Assembly (NCBI RefSeq): GCF_002813635.1
Contig: NZ_CP016382.1
Location: forward strand, 1,833,001-1,897,000
Direction: 5' to 3'
Length of the DNA: 64,000 nt
Source: Spiribacter roseus
GTDB taxonomy: Bacteria > Pseudomonadota > Gammaproteobacteria > Nitrococcales > Nitrococcaceae
The notes under the pieces were generated by a model, which saw only the letters and a list, made by a program, of their open reading frames with translations, did not search any database and was not told the origin of the DNA. The translations under genes and the position numbers were made by a program. The stretch's first letter is position 1, and the number at the start of each line of letters is the position of its first letter. Shown in pieces: positions 28,376-40,503 of this stretch.

Positions 28376-29719
28376 TTATGACAGCCCGAGCTTGTGCTCG
28401 AGGTAGTGGATGTTGGTGCCCCCTTCCTCGAAGCCGCGGTCGGTGAGCAGGTCCTCGTGCAGGGCGGTGTTATCGGTGATGCCCTCAATCACCAGCTCGC
28501 TCAGCGCCGTGCGCATGCGGGCGATGGCGCTCGGTCGATCGGCCCCCCAGGTGATGACCTTGCCGATCATGGAGTCGTAGTGGGGGGGCACGTGATAGCC
28601 ACTGTAGACATGCGAGTCCACCCGCACGCCGGGGCCGCCGGGGGCGTGGTAGACGGTGATCTGACCCGGTGAGGGGACGAACCGCACCGGGTCCTCGGCA
28701 TTGATCCGGCACTCGATGGCGTGGCCGCGGAACTCGATGTCGGACTGGGCGAAGGACAGCGGCGCGCCTCCGGCGATCAGGATCTGCTCGGCCACCAGGT
28801 CGCGGCCGGTCACCATTTCCGTCACGGGGTGCTCGACCTGGATGCGGGTGTTCATCTCGATGAAGTAGAACTCGCCGTCCTGGTAGAGGAACTCGAACGT
28901 CCCCGCGCCGCGATAGCCCAGACGCTCGCAGGCGCGGGCGCAGCGCTCGCCAATGGCGGCCCGCTCGTCGTCACTGATGCCCGGCGCGGGGCTTTCCTCG
29001 ATGACCTTCTGATGGCGGCGCTGCATCGAGCAGTCGCGCTCGCCCAGGTGCACCGCATGACCGGACTCATCCGCCATGACCTGGATTTCGATATGGCGGG
29101 GATTGTCCAGGTATTTCTCCATGTACACCGTGCTGCTGCCAAAGGCGTTGCTGGCCTCGGTACGGGTCATGGCGATGGCATGCAGCAGCCCGCCTTCACT
29201 GTGGACCACGCGCATGCCCCGACCGCCACCGCCGGCCGCGGCCTTGATGATTACCGGAAAGCCGATGTCGTGGGCCAGGCGCAGGTTCTCGGCGTCGTCG
29301 TCGCCCAGTTCGCCATCCGAGCCGGGCACGCAGGGCACGCCCGCGGCCTTCATGGATTCAATGGCCGAGACCTTGTCGCCCATCAGGCGAATGGTCTCGG
29401 GGCGCGGGCCGATGAACCGGAACCCGGACTGCTCGACACGCTCGGCAAAGTCGGCGTTCTCCGACAGAAAGCCGTAGCCGGGGTGGATGGCCACCGCGTC
29501 GGTGAGCTCTGCGGCGCTGATGATGGCGGGGATGTTCAGATAGCTCTCCGCCGAGCTGGCCGCGCCGATGCACACCGACTCGTCGGCCAGGCGCACGTGC
29601 TTGAGATCGCGGTCGGCGGTGGAGTGGACCGCGACTGTGCCAATGCCGAGTGCCCGGCAGGCGCGCAGGATGCGCAGGGCGATTTCCCCGCGGTTGGCGA
29701 TGAGGACCTTGTCGATCAT
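28376..29719 (-). CDS. accC: acetyl-CoA carboxylase, biotin carboxylase subunit
   Basis: 447 residues. The ATP-grasp enzyme shows [16 protein letters not shown] at the start, the glycine-rich ATP loop [14 protein letters not shown], the catalytic [18 protein letters not shown] stretch and ECRINAEDP. It carboxylates biotin on AccB with bicarbonate and ATP, the first half of malonyl-CoA formation. It follows accB by nine bases in the aroQ-accB-accC operon. Confidence 0.97.
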   Translation of the reverse strand: MIDKVLIANRGEIALRILRACRALGIGTVAVHSTADRDLKHVRLADESVCIGAASSAESYLNIPAIISAAELTDAVAIHPGYGFLSENADFAERVEQSGFRFIGPRPETIRLMGDKVSAIESMKAAGVPCVPGSDGELGDDDAENLRLAHDIGFPVIIKAAAGGGGRGMRVVHSEGGLLHAIAMTRTEASNAFGSSTVYMEKYLDNPRHIEIQVMADESGHAVHLGERDCSMQRRHQKVIEESPAPGISDDERAAIGERCARACERLGYRGAGTFEFLYQDGEFYFIEMNTRIQVEHPVTEMVTGRDLVAEQILIAGGAPLSFAQSDIEFRGHAIECRINAEDPVRFVPSPGQITVYHAPGGPGVRVDSHVYSGYHVPPHYDSMIGKVITWGADRPSAIARMRTALSELVIEGITDNTALHEDLLTDRGFEEGGTNIHYLEHKLGLS

Positions 29720-29728
29720 GCCGCGCCC

Positions 29729-30172
29729 CTACTCGATGATGAACAGCGGCTGGTCAAACTCCACCGGCTGCCCATTCTCGACCAGAATGCTCCGGACAAC
29801 GCCGGCGCGGTCGGATTCGATCTGATTGAGCATCTTCATGGCCTCGATGATGCAGAGCGTGTCGCCGGCGCCCACCGCCTGGCCTTCCTCGACAAACGCA
29901 CTGGCGTCGGGGGAGGAGGCCCGGTAGAAGGTGCCCACCATCGGCGAGCGCACGGCATGCCCGCTGGGTTCGGGGGCGGCGGGTTCGGCCGCGGCCGGTT
30001 CCGGCGCGGTGGGTGCCGCCGGCGCGGGCGGTGGGGCCGCGGCCGCCGGCGCCGCCACCTGGGTGACACCACGGTTGATGCGCACGCTTTCCTCGCCCTC
30101 GTGGATCTCGATCTCGTTGACGCCGGACTCGTCCAGCAGCTCGATCAGGCGTTTAATCTTGCGAATGTCCAT
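29729..30172 (-). CDS. accB: biotin carboxyl carrier protein of acetyl-CoA carboxylase
   Basis: 147 residues. An N-terminal helical region ([21 protein letters not shown]) is joined by an Ala/Pro-rich linker to the biotinyl domain with the acceptor lysine in [10 protein letters not shown]. BirA biotinylates that lysine and AccC carboxylates it. It lies between aroQ and accC with very short gaps. Confidence 0.97.
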   Translation of the reverse strand: MDIRKIKRLIELLDESGVNEIEIHEGEESVRINRGVTQVAAPAAAAPPPAPAAPTAPEPAAAEPAAPEPSGHAVRSPMVGTFYRASSPDASAFVEEGQAVGAGDTLCIIEAMKMLNQIESDRAGVVRSILVENGQPVEFDQPLFIIE

Positions 30173-30178
30173 GGTGGG

Positions 30179-30622
30179 TCAGTTCCGTTCGATGGTTTCA
30201 AGCAGGGCGGTGAGGGCGAGCTCATAACCCATGGGGCCCAGCCCGGCGATCACGCCGGTGGCGATGTCCGACAGATACGAGTGCTGGCGGAACGCCTCAC
30301 GGGCGTGGATGTTGGACAGGTGCACCTCGATGAAAGGCAGTCCCACCGCCAGCAGCGCATCGCGCAGCGCCACGCTGGTATGCGTGAAGGCGGCCGGGTT
30401 GATGATGATGCCGTCGACGCCGTGGGCTGGGGCCTGTTGGATCGCGTCGACAAGGTCATGCTCGGCATTGCTCTGGCGGCACTCGACGGTGGCCCCCGCG
30501 GCGTGGGCGACGGCCTCCAGCCGGGTGTTGATGGCCTCGAGGCTGGATGAGCCATAAAGCCCCGGTTCACGCACCCCCAGCATGTTCAGGTTGGGGCCGT
30601 GGAGCACCAGTAACCGCGTCAT
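30179..30622 (-). CDS. aroQ: type II 3-dehydroquinate dehydratase
   Basis: 147 residues of the dodecameric type II enzyme. [20 protein letters not shown] opens the protein; the Tyr of GLYG is the catalytic residue, and [16 protein letters not shown] and [14 protein letters not shown] are conserved. It dehydrates 3-dehydroquinate in the shikimate pathway. It is the first gene of the aroQ-accB-accC operon; this linkage is common in gammaproteobacteria. The 94-base region upstream should hold the promoter. Confidence 0.97.
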   Translation of the reverse strand: MTRLLVLHGPNLNMLGVREPGLYGSSSLEAINTRLEAVAHAAGATVECRQSNAEHDLVDAIQQAPAHGVDGIIINPAAFTHTSVALRDALLAVGLPFIEVHLSNIHAREAFRQHSYLSDIATGVIAGLGPMGYELALTALLETIERN

Positions 30623-30716
30623 GACCGAGACTCACCATTGACCATATACCGCAATTTTCGCCCAGCCGCCGTTTTTTGTCCATCGTCGGCGCCGATGGCG
30701 TCGGGATCGGCGCAGA

Positions 30717-31250
30717 TCACCCCTGTGTGTCCGTGAGATCGTTCAGGACCGGGCGCAGATCCGGCTCGTGAATCTGGCCGCTGAAGCGCTCGACGATGGT
30801 GCCGTCACGATCGATGACCACGGTGTAGGGCAGCGTGCCGCGCGGGTTGCCGTAGTCGGCCGCCACGTCGATCGCCGACTCCATGCCGTAGAAGCTGGGA
30901 TAGCCCATTTCGACGTTGGCAAGAAACCCGCGGATGGCTTCGGGGTCGTCGATGGCCACGCCCAGAAACTGCACGCCCCGGGCCGAGAAGGCCTGGTCGA
31001 GGCGCGAGAACAGGGGGATTTCCTCGCGGCAGGGCGCGCACCAGGTCGCCCAGAAGTTGAGGACGATCACCTCGCCGTCCCATTCCTCGATGCTACGCGG
31101 TCCGTCGTCGAGCATTTCCAGGCTGAAGGCCGGGCGGGTGGTCTCGGACTCGCCCGAGCCCTGTAGCCACAGCACCGCCAGAATACCGCCGCCGGCGCCG
31201 ATCAGTGCCGCCATCAGCACCGTCAATGCCGTGCGCACGCCGGCGCTCAT
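30717..31250 (-). CDS. TlpA-type membrane-anchored thioredoxin
   Basis: 177 residues. An N-terminal hydrophobic anchor (about residues 9-30) is followed by a periplasmic thioredoxin fold with the redox pair in NFWATWCAPCREEIPLF. Such TlpA/ResA-like proteins reduce disulfides for cytochrome c maturation or protein repair, using electrons from DsbD. Its start overlaps the dsbD stop by four bases, so it is probably a direct DsbD client. Confidence 0.9.
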   Translation of the reverse strand: MSAGVRTALTVLMAALIGAGGGILAVLWLQGSGESETTRPAFSLEMLDDGPRSIEEWDGEVIVLNFWATWCAPCREEIPLFSRLDQAFSARGVQFLGVAIDDPEAIRGFLANVEMGYPSFYGMESAIDVAADYGNPRGTLPYTVVIDRDGTIVERFSGQIHEPDLRPVLNDLTDTQG

Positions 31251-33181
31251 CCGCTCAGCCCGGCAAGACCGCTGCGCGCCCGCTCGATGAACGGTTGCGG
31301 GCGCAGAAAGCCCACCACCCGTGCGTCGCGGCGTTCATTGCCCTCGGGGCCGTAGAAGATGATCGCCGGCGGCAGATAGACATCCAGGCGGTCCATCAGC
31401 CGGCGATGGCGCGGCGCCATGTCGGTGACATCGGCGCGCAGCCGCACGGCGTCGGCCACCGCGTCCTGGACCGCGGGGTCGGTGAATGTGCGCTCCTCGA
31501 GCTGGACGCAGTAGACGCACCAGTCGGCGTAGATGTCGATCATGACCGGTCGGTCGGCGGCGCGCGCCTCCGCCAGCGCCGATTCCAGATCATCGACGCT
31601 GTCGATGTCGCGGAACGTCATGGCCTGCGACTGTTCGCTGGCGCCGCCGGACAGGGCAAGGCCCGCCAGTGGACGCATGACATTGTCGCCGCCCGAGGCG
31701 GCACCGATCAGGCTGACCGTCCCCCAGATCAATGCCGCCAGTCCCAGCGTGCGGGCCGCACGCTGGCGGTTGCCCGCGGTGCCATCGCTGCGCTCGAGTC
31801 CGCCCAGCCAGACACCGCAGCCAATCAGCAGCAGCCCCCACAGCGCCAGGGTGACGGTGCCGGGCAGGAAGCGCTCGAGTGTCCACAGCGCCACGGCCAG
31901 AAAGCCCACCCCAAAGATCGCGCGGACGACGTTCATCCACGGCCCGCTCCTGGGCAGCCAGCGGCCGGCCGCCGTGCCGATCAGCAGCAGCGGCAGTCCC
32001 ATGCCGTTGGCCAGGGTGAACAGGGCCAGCCCACCCAGCCAGGCGTCGCCGGTGCTGCCGATGAACACCAGCGCCGCGATCAGCGCCGGGCCCGAGCAGG
32101 CGCCGACGATCAGGGTCGAGAGCACGCCCATGAGCGCGACGCCCAGAACGGTGCCGCCACGCTGGCGATTGGACAGTGCCGTCAGGCGGGTCTGCAGGGC
32201 CGTGGGCAGGCGCAGCTCGAAGGCCCCGAACATGCCCAGCGCCAGCACGACAAACACGGCGGCAAAGCTGCCCAGCACCCAGGGCGACTGCAGGTCGGCC
32301 TGGACCGCGGCGCCGGTCATGCCGGCGGCCATTCCCGCCAGGGCGTAGGTGATCGCGGTGGACTCGACATACACCAGGGACAGTGTCAGCGCGCGCAGGC
32401 TGCCGCTGCGATGGGGGTCGCCGGCGATCAGTCCCGAGAGGATCGGGATCATCGGGTACAGGCAGGCGGTAAAGGCGAGCAGCAGCCCGGCGGCGAAAAA
32501 GCCGGCAAGGATGGCGGGCAGGCTGGCGGTGTTGAGCAGCCCCTCGAGTCGGCCCGCCTCGCCGCCGCCGGCACCGGCCGGCGCCTCGCGGGAGCTGGCC
32601 GTGGGTGTCTCGCCCGATGCGGTGCTCGATGACCCGGCTTCCAGACGCACGGCCTGAGGATTGATGGTGTAGTCCAGCGCCGCATCGCCGACCTGACCGG
32701 TTGCGCGATAGGGCGGATAGCAGACGCCGGCGTCGGAACAGCCCTGGAAGGTGATCGCGATGGATGTGCCAGCACTGACCGGCGCGTCACCGGTCAGCGG
32801 GATCTCTACGGGCTGGCGGTAGATCGGCTGACGGCCGAAGAACTCGTCCTCGTGGATCGGTCCGTCGGGAAAGGCCAGGGCCAGGGACTCGCCGTTGTCC
32901 CTGGCGGCGCCGCCGTCGCCATCGGCGCCGAGGTGCGTCGCGCTGACGCTGTCGCGGTACAGGTAATAGCCATCGGCGATGTCGATGCGGATCGATGCCG
33001 GGCCGTCCCCGTCGGCCTGCACATCGATCGCGAACGCCTCCTGCACCGGCAGGGTCGACCCGGATGATCCGCCATCACCAAACAGATCGCCAAGGCTCGA
33101 CTGGGCCGTGGCGGGCGTCATAGCCGCGAGCAGCCACAGGCCCATGGCCAGGGCGAGTTGTCGGGTCCGGGTATTACTCAT
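31247..33181 (-). CDS. dsbD: thiol:disulfide interchange protein DsbD
   Basis: 644 residues from ATG 33181, which directly precedes a signal peptide ([20 protein letters not shown]). The three DsbD parts are complete with their cysteine pairs: the periplasmic alpha domain ([11 protein letters not shown]), the eight-helix membrane domain (ACLYPMIP and GACSGPAL), and the C-terminal thioredoxin-like gamma domain (WCVYCVQLE). It carries electrons from cytoplasmic thioredoxin to periplasmic proteins. The TlpA-like thioredoxin gene follows with an overlap. Confidence 0.95.
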   Translation of the reverse strand: MSNTRTRQLALAMGLWLLAAMTPATAQSSLGDLFGDGGSSGSTLPVQEAFAIDVQADGDGPASIRIDIADGYYLYRDSVSATHLGADGDGGAARDNGESLALAFPDGPIHEDEFFGRQPIYRQPVEIPLTGDAPVSAGTSIAITFQGCSDAGVCYPPYRATGQVGDAALDYTINPQAVRLEAGSSSTASGETPTASSREAPAGAGGGEAGRLEGLLNTASLPAILAGFFAAGLLLAFTACLYPMIPILSGLIAGDPHRSGSLRALTLSLVYVESTAITYALAGMAAGMTGAAVQADLQSPWVLGSFAAVFVVLALGMFGAFELRLPTALQTRLTALSNRQRGGTVLGVALMGVLSTLIVGACSGPALIAALVFIGSTGDAWLGGLALFTLANGMGLPLLLIGTAAGRWLPRSGPWMNVVRAIFGVGFLAVALWTLERFLPGTVTLALWGLLLIGCGVWLGGLERSDGTAGNRQRAARTLGLAALIWGTVSLIGAASGGDNVMRPLAGLALSGGASEQSQAMTFRDIDSVDDLESALAEARAADRPVMIDIYADWCVYCVQLEERTFTDPAVQDAVADAVRLRADVTDMAPRHRRLMDRLDVYLPPAIIFYGPEGNERRDARVVGFLRPQPFIERARSGLAGLSG

Positions 33182-33254
33182 GCAGATCCTGTGCGAGCCG
33201 ATCGGCGGTATGCCTTGAATCTTAGCACCGCTGCCTCCAAATCTCCAATGGATC

Positions 33255-33282
33255 TTGACGAGCCGAGTTTCGTCACTATCAT
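33255..33282 (+). promoter_or_regulatory. sigma-70-type promoter of groESL
   Basis: TTGACG at 33255-33260, 16-base spacer, TATCAT at 33277-33282. The CIRCE operator begins at the last base of the -10 element, so repressor binding would block transcription initiation. Confidence 0.65.
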
Positions 33283-33308
33283 TAGCACTCAACGATTGGG
33301 AGTGCTAA
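33282..33308. promoter_or_regulatory. CIRCE element (HrcA operator) upstream of groES
   Basis: A perfect CIRCE: TTAGCACTC at 33282-33290, nine-base spacer, GAGTGCTAA at 33300-33308. CIRCE is bound by the HrcA repressor, which needs GroEL for activity, giving feedback on chaperonin level. It implies that hrcA exists elsewhere in this genome. Confidence 0.96.
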
Positions 33309-33355
33309 CAAGGCAGTCCCGGTTCAACAACAACCAACCGCAGGGAGATCAATCA

Positions 33356-35351
<1,996 letters not shown>

Positions 35352-35400
35352 TCAGCCCCCGACGGCCCACCGGCCTGCTCCGCGGGCCGGATTGCCAGCA

Positions 35401-35426
35401 AAGCCCCGCTTCGGCGGGGCTTTTTT
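35401..35426 (+). terminator. rho-independent terminator of groESL
   Basis: A nine-pair stem (AAGCCCCGC/GCGGGGCTT) around a TTCG tetraloop at 35410-35413, running into six T. It lies between groEL and glnE. Confidence 0.9.
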
Positions 35427-35444
35427 GTGGGTTAAAGTAAGCCC

Positions 35445-38363
35445 ATGCATACCGATACGCTGCCAACCGCGCTGAGTGCCGCGCTGGACACCCTGCCCGA
35501 GCCGCTGGTCGCGCCGGTTTCCACGGCGCTGGAAAGGCTCCCGGCGGAGGCCGTCCTTCCCGCCGACGATCGCATCCTTGCCGAACTGCCGCGCATCTGG
35601 GCGATGAGCGACTTTGCCGCCCGGGTCTGTGTGCGTGACATCGGCGTGCTGGTCGACCTGTGCGACAGCGGCGATCTGCAACAGGCCTATCCGCCCGGTG
35701 GGTTCCGGGACCGCCTGCAGGCACGGCTGGCGGTGGTGGATGATGAGGCCGCTTTCCATCAAGCGCTGCGACGCTTTCGCGAACGCGAAATGCTGCGCAT
35801 CGCCTGGCGCGATCTGGCCGGGCGCTGTGAGCTGGACGAAGTGCTCGCGGACCTCTCTGAGCTGGCCGACGTCATCATCGACGAAGCGCTGGCGTGGCTC
35901 TACCCGCGGCTGTGCGCGCAGATCGGCACGCCCCGGGACAGCGCCGGCAATGCCCAGCAGATGATCGTGCTGGGCATGGGCAAACTGGGCGGGCGCGAGC
36001 TCAATTTCTCATCCGATATCGATCTGATCTTCGCCTTTCCCGAGCCGGGCTTTACCGATGCCGCCAACCCGCGGGCCAACGAGCAGTTCTTCCTGCGCCT
36101 CGGCCGCTCGCTGATTGCCGCCCTGGATCAGCAGACGCCGGATGGCCAGTGCTTTCGCGTGGACATGCGCCTGCGCCCCTACGGCGACAGCGGCCCGCTG
36201 GCGATGAGCGTGCCGGCCATGGAGCTCTACTTCCTCGAGCAGGGGCGGGAATGGGAGCGCTACGCGTTGATCAAGGCGCGGGTCGTCGCGGGGGATCAAA
36301 CATCGGGACAGGCACTTCTCGAGATGCTCTCGCCATTCGTCTACCGGCGTTATCTGGACTATGGCGCGCTCGAGTCGCTGCGCTCGATGAAAGCCATGAT
36401 CACCCGTGAGGTCCGGCGCCGGCGGCTGTCGGACAACGTCAAACTCGGCCGCGGCGGCATCCGCGAGGTGGAATTCATCGCCCAGGCGTTCCAGCTGATC
36501 CGGGGTGGGCAGGAGCCCTCGCTGCGCCAGCGCAGCCTGCAACCCGTGCTGGCCTATCTGTGCGAGCAGGCGCTCATCCCCGAGCATGCCCAGCAGGATC
36601 TGACCGATGCCTATCGCTACCTGCGGCGCATCGAAAACCGCATCCAGGCCCTGCATGACCGCCAGGCACACGATCTGCCCACCGATGACGTCGACCGCGC
36701 GCGGCTGGTGCTGGCCATGGGCGCGGCTGACTGGAGCGGACTGCGGCGCGAGCTCGATGGCTGGCGACAGCGGGTTCAGGGCCATTTCGATCAGGTCTTC
36801 GTGGCGCCGCAGCAGGAGGACGAAGCAGAAGTCACCGAAGCCCCCGATTTTGCCGATATCTGGCATGACGCGGTGGATGCCGACGTCGCGCGCGAGATCC
36901 TGGCGGCGGCCGGATACAGCGATCCCGCCAGTGCATTGACCCTGCTCGAGCGTTTCCGTGACGGCGCCCGCGTCCGCGCCCTGTCCGAGCAGGGGCGGAA
37001 ACGCCTCGACCGGCTGATGCCCATGTTGCTGGCGGCGATCCAGGGCACCGACTCGCCCGACGCCTCGCTCAACCGCCTGTTGACCCTGCTCGATGGCATC
37101 GTCCGGCGCACCGCCTATCTGGCGCTGCTCAATGAGCATCCCATGGCGATCTCGCAGCTGGTGCGGCTGGTGGGCAGCAGCCCGTGGATCGCCCGGTATC
37201 TGTCCGCCCATCCCATGCTGCTGGACGAGCTGCTCGACCCGCGCAGCCTGTACGCCCCGCTGAGCCGGGATGCCCTGGCGGCCGAGGCGGATAACCGCAT
37301 GGCGAGCGCCGATTTGGATGATCTCGAGCAGCAGATGGAGATCCTGCGGCAGTTCAAGCAGACACAGGTGCTGCGGGTGGCGGCCGCCGACCTTGCCGGC
37401 GCCATCCCCGTGATGCTGGTGAGCGACTACCTCACCGACATCGCCGAGGTGATCCTCAAGCGCGTGCTGCATCTGGCCTGGCGGCAGGTGAGCCAGCGCT
37501 ATGGCGAGCCCCTGCGCGAGGACGGCGAAGTCGCCGATTTCGGGGTCATCGCCTACGGCAAGCTGGGTTCGCTGGAGCTGGGGTACGGCTCGGATCTGGA
37601 TGTCGTGTTCCTGCATGATCCCGTGCCCGCGGGGTCGGCGACCACTGGCGACAAACCGGTGGAGCCGGCGGTGTTCTTCTCGCGCCTGGCCCAGCGCTTC
37701 ATCCACATCCTCAATACGCTCACACCCGGCGGCATCCTCTACGAGGTCGACACCCGTCTGCGCCCCAGCGGCCAGTCGGGGCTGCTGACCACCAGCTTTG
37801 ACGCCTTCGTCGAATACCAGCGCGGACGCGCCTGGACCTGGGAGCATCAGGCCCTGGTGCGGGCGCGCATGGTGGCCGGTGGCGAATCCCTGCGTCAGCG
37901 CTTCAGTCAGCTGCGCCGCGAGGTACTCACCCGCCCGCGTCGCCGGGACGAACTGCGTGAGGAGGTCCGCCGCATGCGCGAGCGAATGCGCCGCGAACTG
38001 GGCTCGGGACGCCGCGATGCGTTTGATATCAAGCAGGATCGCGGCGGTATCGCGGATATTGAATTCATGGTTCAATACGGCACATTGGCCGGGGTACAGC
38101 AATACGCCGGCGTGTTGCGCTATACCGATAATATCCGCCTGCTCGACGAGCTTGAACGGGCGGGCGAATTGACTACCGAACAGGCCCGCATTCTGGCCGA
38201 CGCCTACCGTCACTATCGTGGCCTTGTGCATCGATTGACCCTTCAGGAGCAATCGGCGCGCGTTGCCGCGGAGACGGTGGAAGAATCGCGCACGGCGGTG
38301 GTCGGCGTGTGGAATGCACTGATGGAATCGGGATCAGGGACAAACGCTGAGGAGAGCGGCTGA
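35445..38363 (+). CDS. glnE: bifunctional glutamine synthetase adenylyltransferase/deadenylase
   Basis: 972 residues. The two nucleotidyltransferase halves are both intact: the N-terminal removase domain (GMGKLGGRELNFSSDIDLIF) and the C-terminal transferase domain (AYGKLGSLELGYGSDLDVVF). Between them lies the regulatory helical region that binds PII. It adenylylates or deadenylylates glutamine synthetase according to nitrogen supply. An exact copy of the dispersed 11-base motif lies at 36305-36315 and encodes SGQAL. The ilvE start overlaps its stop by one base. Confidence 0.97.
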   Translation: MHTDTLPTALSAALDTLPEPLVAPVSTALERLPAEAVLPADDRILAELPRIWAMSDFAARVCVRDIGVLVDLCDSGDLQQAYPPGGFRDRLQARLAVVDDEAAFHQALRRFREREMLRIAWRDLAGRCELDEVLADLSELADVIIDEALAWLYPRLCAQIGTPRDSAGNAQQMIVLGMGKLGGRELNFSSDIDLIFAFPEPGFTDAANPRANEQFFLRLGRSLIAALDQQTPDGQCFRVDMRLRPYGDSGPLAMSVPAMELYFLEQGREWERYALIKARVVAGDQTSGQALLEMLSPFVYRRYLDYGALESLRSMKAMITREVRRRRLSDNVKLGRGGIREVEFIAQAFQLIRGGQEPSLRQRSLQPVLAYLCEQALIPEHAQQDLTDAYRYLRRIENRIQALHDRQAHDLPTDDVDRARLVLAMGAADWSGLRRELDGWRQRVQGHFDQVFVAPQQEDEAEVTEAPDFADIWHDAVDADVAREILAAAGYSDPASALTLLERFRDGARVRALSEQGRKRLDRLMPMLLAAIQGTDSPDASLNRLLTLLDGIVRRTAYLALLNEHPMAISQLVRLVGSSPWIARYLSAHPMLLDELLDPRSLYAPLSRDALAAEADNRMASADLDDLEQQMEILRQFKQTQVLRVAAADLAGAIPVMLVSDYLTDIAEVILKRVLHLAWRQVSQRYGEPLREDGEVADFGVIAYGKLGSLELGYGSDLDVVFLHDPVPAGSATTGDKPVEPAVFFSRLAQRFIHILNTLTPGGILYEVDTRLRPSGQSGLLTTSFDAFVEYQRGRAWTWEHQALVRARMVAGGESLRQRFSQLRREVLTRPRRRDELREEVRRMRERMRRELGSGRRDAFDIKQDRGGIADIEFMVQYGTLAGVQQYAGVLRYTDNIRLLDELERAGELTTEQARILADAYRHYRGLVHRLTLQEQSARVAAETVEESRTAVVGVWNALMESGSGTNAEESG
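36305..36315 (-). repeat. GTGCCTGTCCC motif copy 1 (in glnE)
   Basis: Exact copy, antisense to glnE, read as S-GQA-L. It is the only exact copy in the first 43.6 kb, so it may be chance, although CTCGAG follows it as it does at copy 19. Confidence 0.6.
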
Positions 38364-39286
38364 TGAGCATGGCCGAACAGGACGGCTGGATCTGGATGGA
38401 CGGCGAGATGGTGCCCTGGCGTGACGCCCAGGTGCATGTCCTCACGCATACGCTGCACTACGGCATGGGCGTATTCGAAGGCATCCGCGCCTACAACACC
38501 CAGCAGGGCCCGGCGATTTTCCGGCTGCCGGAGCATATCCGCCGGCTGTTCGACTCGGCGAAGATCCTTGGCATGACCCTGCCCTGGGATCCCGAGACCG
38601 TCCGCCAGGCCTGCGTCAGTGCCGTGCGCGAGAACGGGCTCGAGAGTGGCTATATCCGGCCCATGGCCTTTCTGGGGGCCGAGAGCATGGGGCTGCGGGC
38701 CGATAACCTGCAGACCCATCTGATCGTGGCGGCCTGGAGCTGGGGCTCTTACATGGGTGAGGAAAACATGGAGCGCGGCATCCGCGTGCGCACCTCCTCG
38801 TTCACCCGCCATCACGTCAACATCGCCATGTGCCGGGCCAAGGCCAATGGTCAGTACATCAACTCCATGATGGCCCTGCAGGAAGCCGTCGCCTGCGGCT
38901 ACGACGAGGCCATGCTGCTCGACCCCGAAGGGTTCGTCGCCGAAGGCTCGGGCGAGAACCTGTTCATGGTGCGCGACGGCGTGATCCACACCCCCGAGCT
39001 GCACTCGGCGTTGGCCGGCGTCACCCGCGATGCGATCATGACCATCGCCAGGGAAGCGGGCTATGAAGTACGCGAGCGTCGCATCACCCGCGACGAGGTC
39101 TATGTCTGCGACGAAGCGTTTTTCACCGGCACCGCTGCCGAAGTGACGCCGATCCGCGAGCTCGACAACCGCATCATTGGCGAAGGCCGGCGCGGGCCGA
39201 TCACCACCGACGTCCAGAGCCGCTTTTTCGCCGCCGTCGAGGGACGCTCTGAGGCGCACAACGACTGGCTGACCCGCGTCGTCTGA
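38363..39286 (+). CDS. ilvE: branched-chain amino acid aminotransferase
   Basis: 307 residues of the fold-type IV PLP enzymes. Conserved pieces are HTLHYGMGVFEGIRAY, the PLP lysine in CRAKANGQYINSMMA, EAMLLDPEGFVAEGSGENLF and EAFFTGTAAEVTPI. It makes the last step of Leu, Ile and Val synthesis or the first of their breakdown. The start overlaps the glnE stop (TGATG), and the zinc-finger gene follows. Confidence 0.95.
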   Translation: MSMAEQDGWIWMDGEMVPWRDAQVHVLTHTLHYGMGVFEGIRAYNTQQGPAIFRLPEHIRRLFDSAKILGMTLPWDPETVRQACVSAVRENGLESGYIRPMAFLGAESMGLRADNLQTHLIVAAWSWGSYMGEENMERGIRVRTSSFTRHHVNIAMCRAKANGQYINSMMALQEAVACGYDEAMLLDPEGFVAEGSGENLFMVRDGVIHTPELHSALAGVTRDAIMTIAREAGYEVRERRITRDEVYVCDEAFFTGTAAEVTPIRELDNRIIGEGRRGPITTDVQSRFFAAVEGRSEAHNDWLTRVV

Positions 39287-39319
39287 ACACCGGCGCGGAA
39301 CTGAACCGAGGAGGCTGAG

Positions 39320-39574
39320 GTGCCCGATCCACAGACCCATGACCGCAATGACCTCATCGAGCCGAATAGCGAAAACCGCTACGAGGTAACGGTGGACGAC
39401 CTCCCGCTGTCCTGCCCGATGCCCGGCATGTACCTGTGGAACAGCCACCCGCGGGTGTACCTGCCGATCCACAAGACCGGCCATGCCAAGTGTCACTACT
39501 GCGGTGCGGAATACTTCATCCGCGACTTCGACCCGGATGACCCGGCATTGGCCGAGCATCATCGCCGGGAGTGA
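39320..39574 (+). CDS. zf-CHCC zinc-finger domain protein (NDUFS6-like)
   Basis: 84 residues, GTG start after GAGGAGG. The C-terminal half has the small zinc-ribbon pattern: CPMPGMYLWNSHPRVYLPI, then CHYCGAEYFI, with H and three C as likely zinc ligands. The fold is that of complex I subunit NDUFS6. Function in bacteria is unknown. It is often next to ilvE and LPS genes; here its stop overlaps the next gene by four bases. Confidence 0.85.
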   Translation: MPDPQTHDRNDLIEPNSENRYEVTVDDLPLSCPMPGMYLWNSHPRVYLPIHKTGHAKCHYCGAEYFIRDFDPDDPALAEHHRRE

Positions 39575-40494
39575 CTGACTCGCCCCCGTCCCCCGTGACG
39601 AACGCCCGCTTGCGGGGTCGGGCCAGGGTGGTGGATGCCGCCCTGCGCGCCCTGTCCCATCTATCCCTGCCCGCCCTGCACCGCCTCGGCAACGCCGCGG
39701 CCTGGCTGACCGAGCGCCTCGGCCGCGAAGAATGGCATGTCGCGCGGGTCAACGCCGATCTATGTTTCCCGGACTGGTCCCAAGACGCGCGCCGGCAGCT
39801 GGCGCGCTCGGCGCTGCGCGAGAACGCGCGGGGACTCGTGGAGCTGGCCGCCGCATGGCAATGGCCCGTCCCCCGGGTGCTGGGGCTGATCGAGTCGGTG
39901 GAGGGTGCCGAGGTCGTTGACGAAGCCCTTGCCGAGGGGCGGGGACTGCTCGTGATCGCTCCCCACCATGGCGCCTGGGAGGTGCTGCAGATGTGGCTTG
40001 CCCAGCGCGTGCGCCTGAACGCGCTGTACCGTCCGCCGCGCTGGAAAGAACTCGAGGCCCTGCTCAACCGAGGCCGCTCGCGCAGTGGCGCGGTGTTCTG
40101 GCCGGCCCGTCCCTCGGGTATCCGGGCATTGTTCAAGGCCCTGAAAGCGGGGGAAGCGGTGGGCGTACTGCCGGACCAGTCGCCACCGGGCGAAGGGGTG
40201 TTCGCGCCGTTTTTTGGCCGCCCGGCCAAGACCATGACATTGTTCGGCAAGCTCGCCGAGCGCACGAATGCGCCGGTGGTGATTGGCTGGGCGGAGCGCC
40301 TTGAGCGGGGACGCGGCTATCGGCTGCACTGGCGGCGGGTGACGGAGCCGGTGGGGGATCCTGACCCGGAAGTGGCGGCGACGGCGTTGAATCGGGAGAT
40401 CGAGCGGGTGGTGGAAGCGCGGCCCGCGCAGTATCAGTGGACGTATCGGCGGTTTTCGCGGCGGCCGGCGGGCTGGGCGAATCCGTATGAGTGA
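39571..40494 (+). CDS. LpxL/HtrB-family lysophospholipid or lipid A acyltransferase
   Basis: 307 residues, GTG start. The acyltransferase motifs are clear: APHHGAWEVL (catalytic H-X4-D/E type), PSGIRALFKALKAGEAVGVLPDQSPPGEGVFAPFFG, and a C-terminal YQWTYRRFSRRP. Members add late acyl chains to Kdo-lipid A in the inner membrane. Placement at the head of the LPS locus agrees with that. A second, different member is at 49733-50692, so one may be LpxL and the other LpxM. Confidence 0.88.
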   Translation: MTDSPPSPVTNARLRGRARVVDAALRALSHLSLPALHRLGNAAAWLTERLGREEWHVARVNADLCFPDWSQDARRQLARSALRENARGLVELAAAWQWPVPRVLGLIESVEGAEVVDEALAEGRGLLVIAPHHGAWEVLQMWLAQRVRLNALYRPPRWKELEALLNRGRSRSGAVFWPARPSGIRALFKALKAGEAVGVLPDQSPPGEGVFAPFFGRPAKTMTLFGKLAERTNAPVVIGWAERLERGRGYRLHWRRVTEPVGDPDPEVAATALNREIERVVEARPAQYQWTYRRFSRRPAGWANPYE

Positions 40495-40503
40495 GGGTGA
40501 TCG

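Noticed and set aside
39649-39659. CCCTGTCCC-type word in the acyltransferase at 39.65 kb, and GTGCCTGTGGC near 56498 in tolC
   Set aside because: Only 8 core bases agree and the flanks differ; treated as chance.
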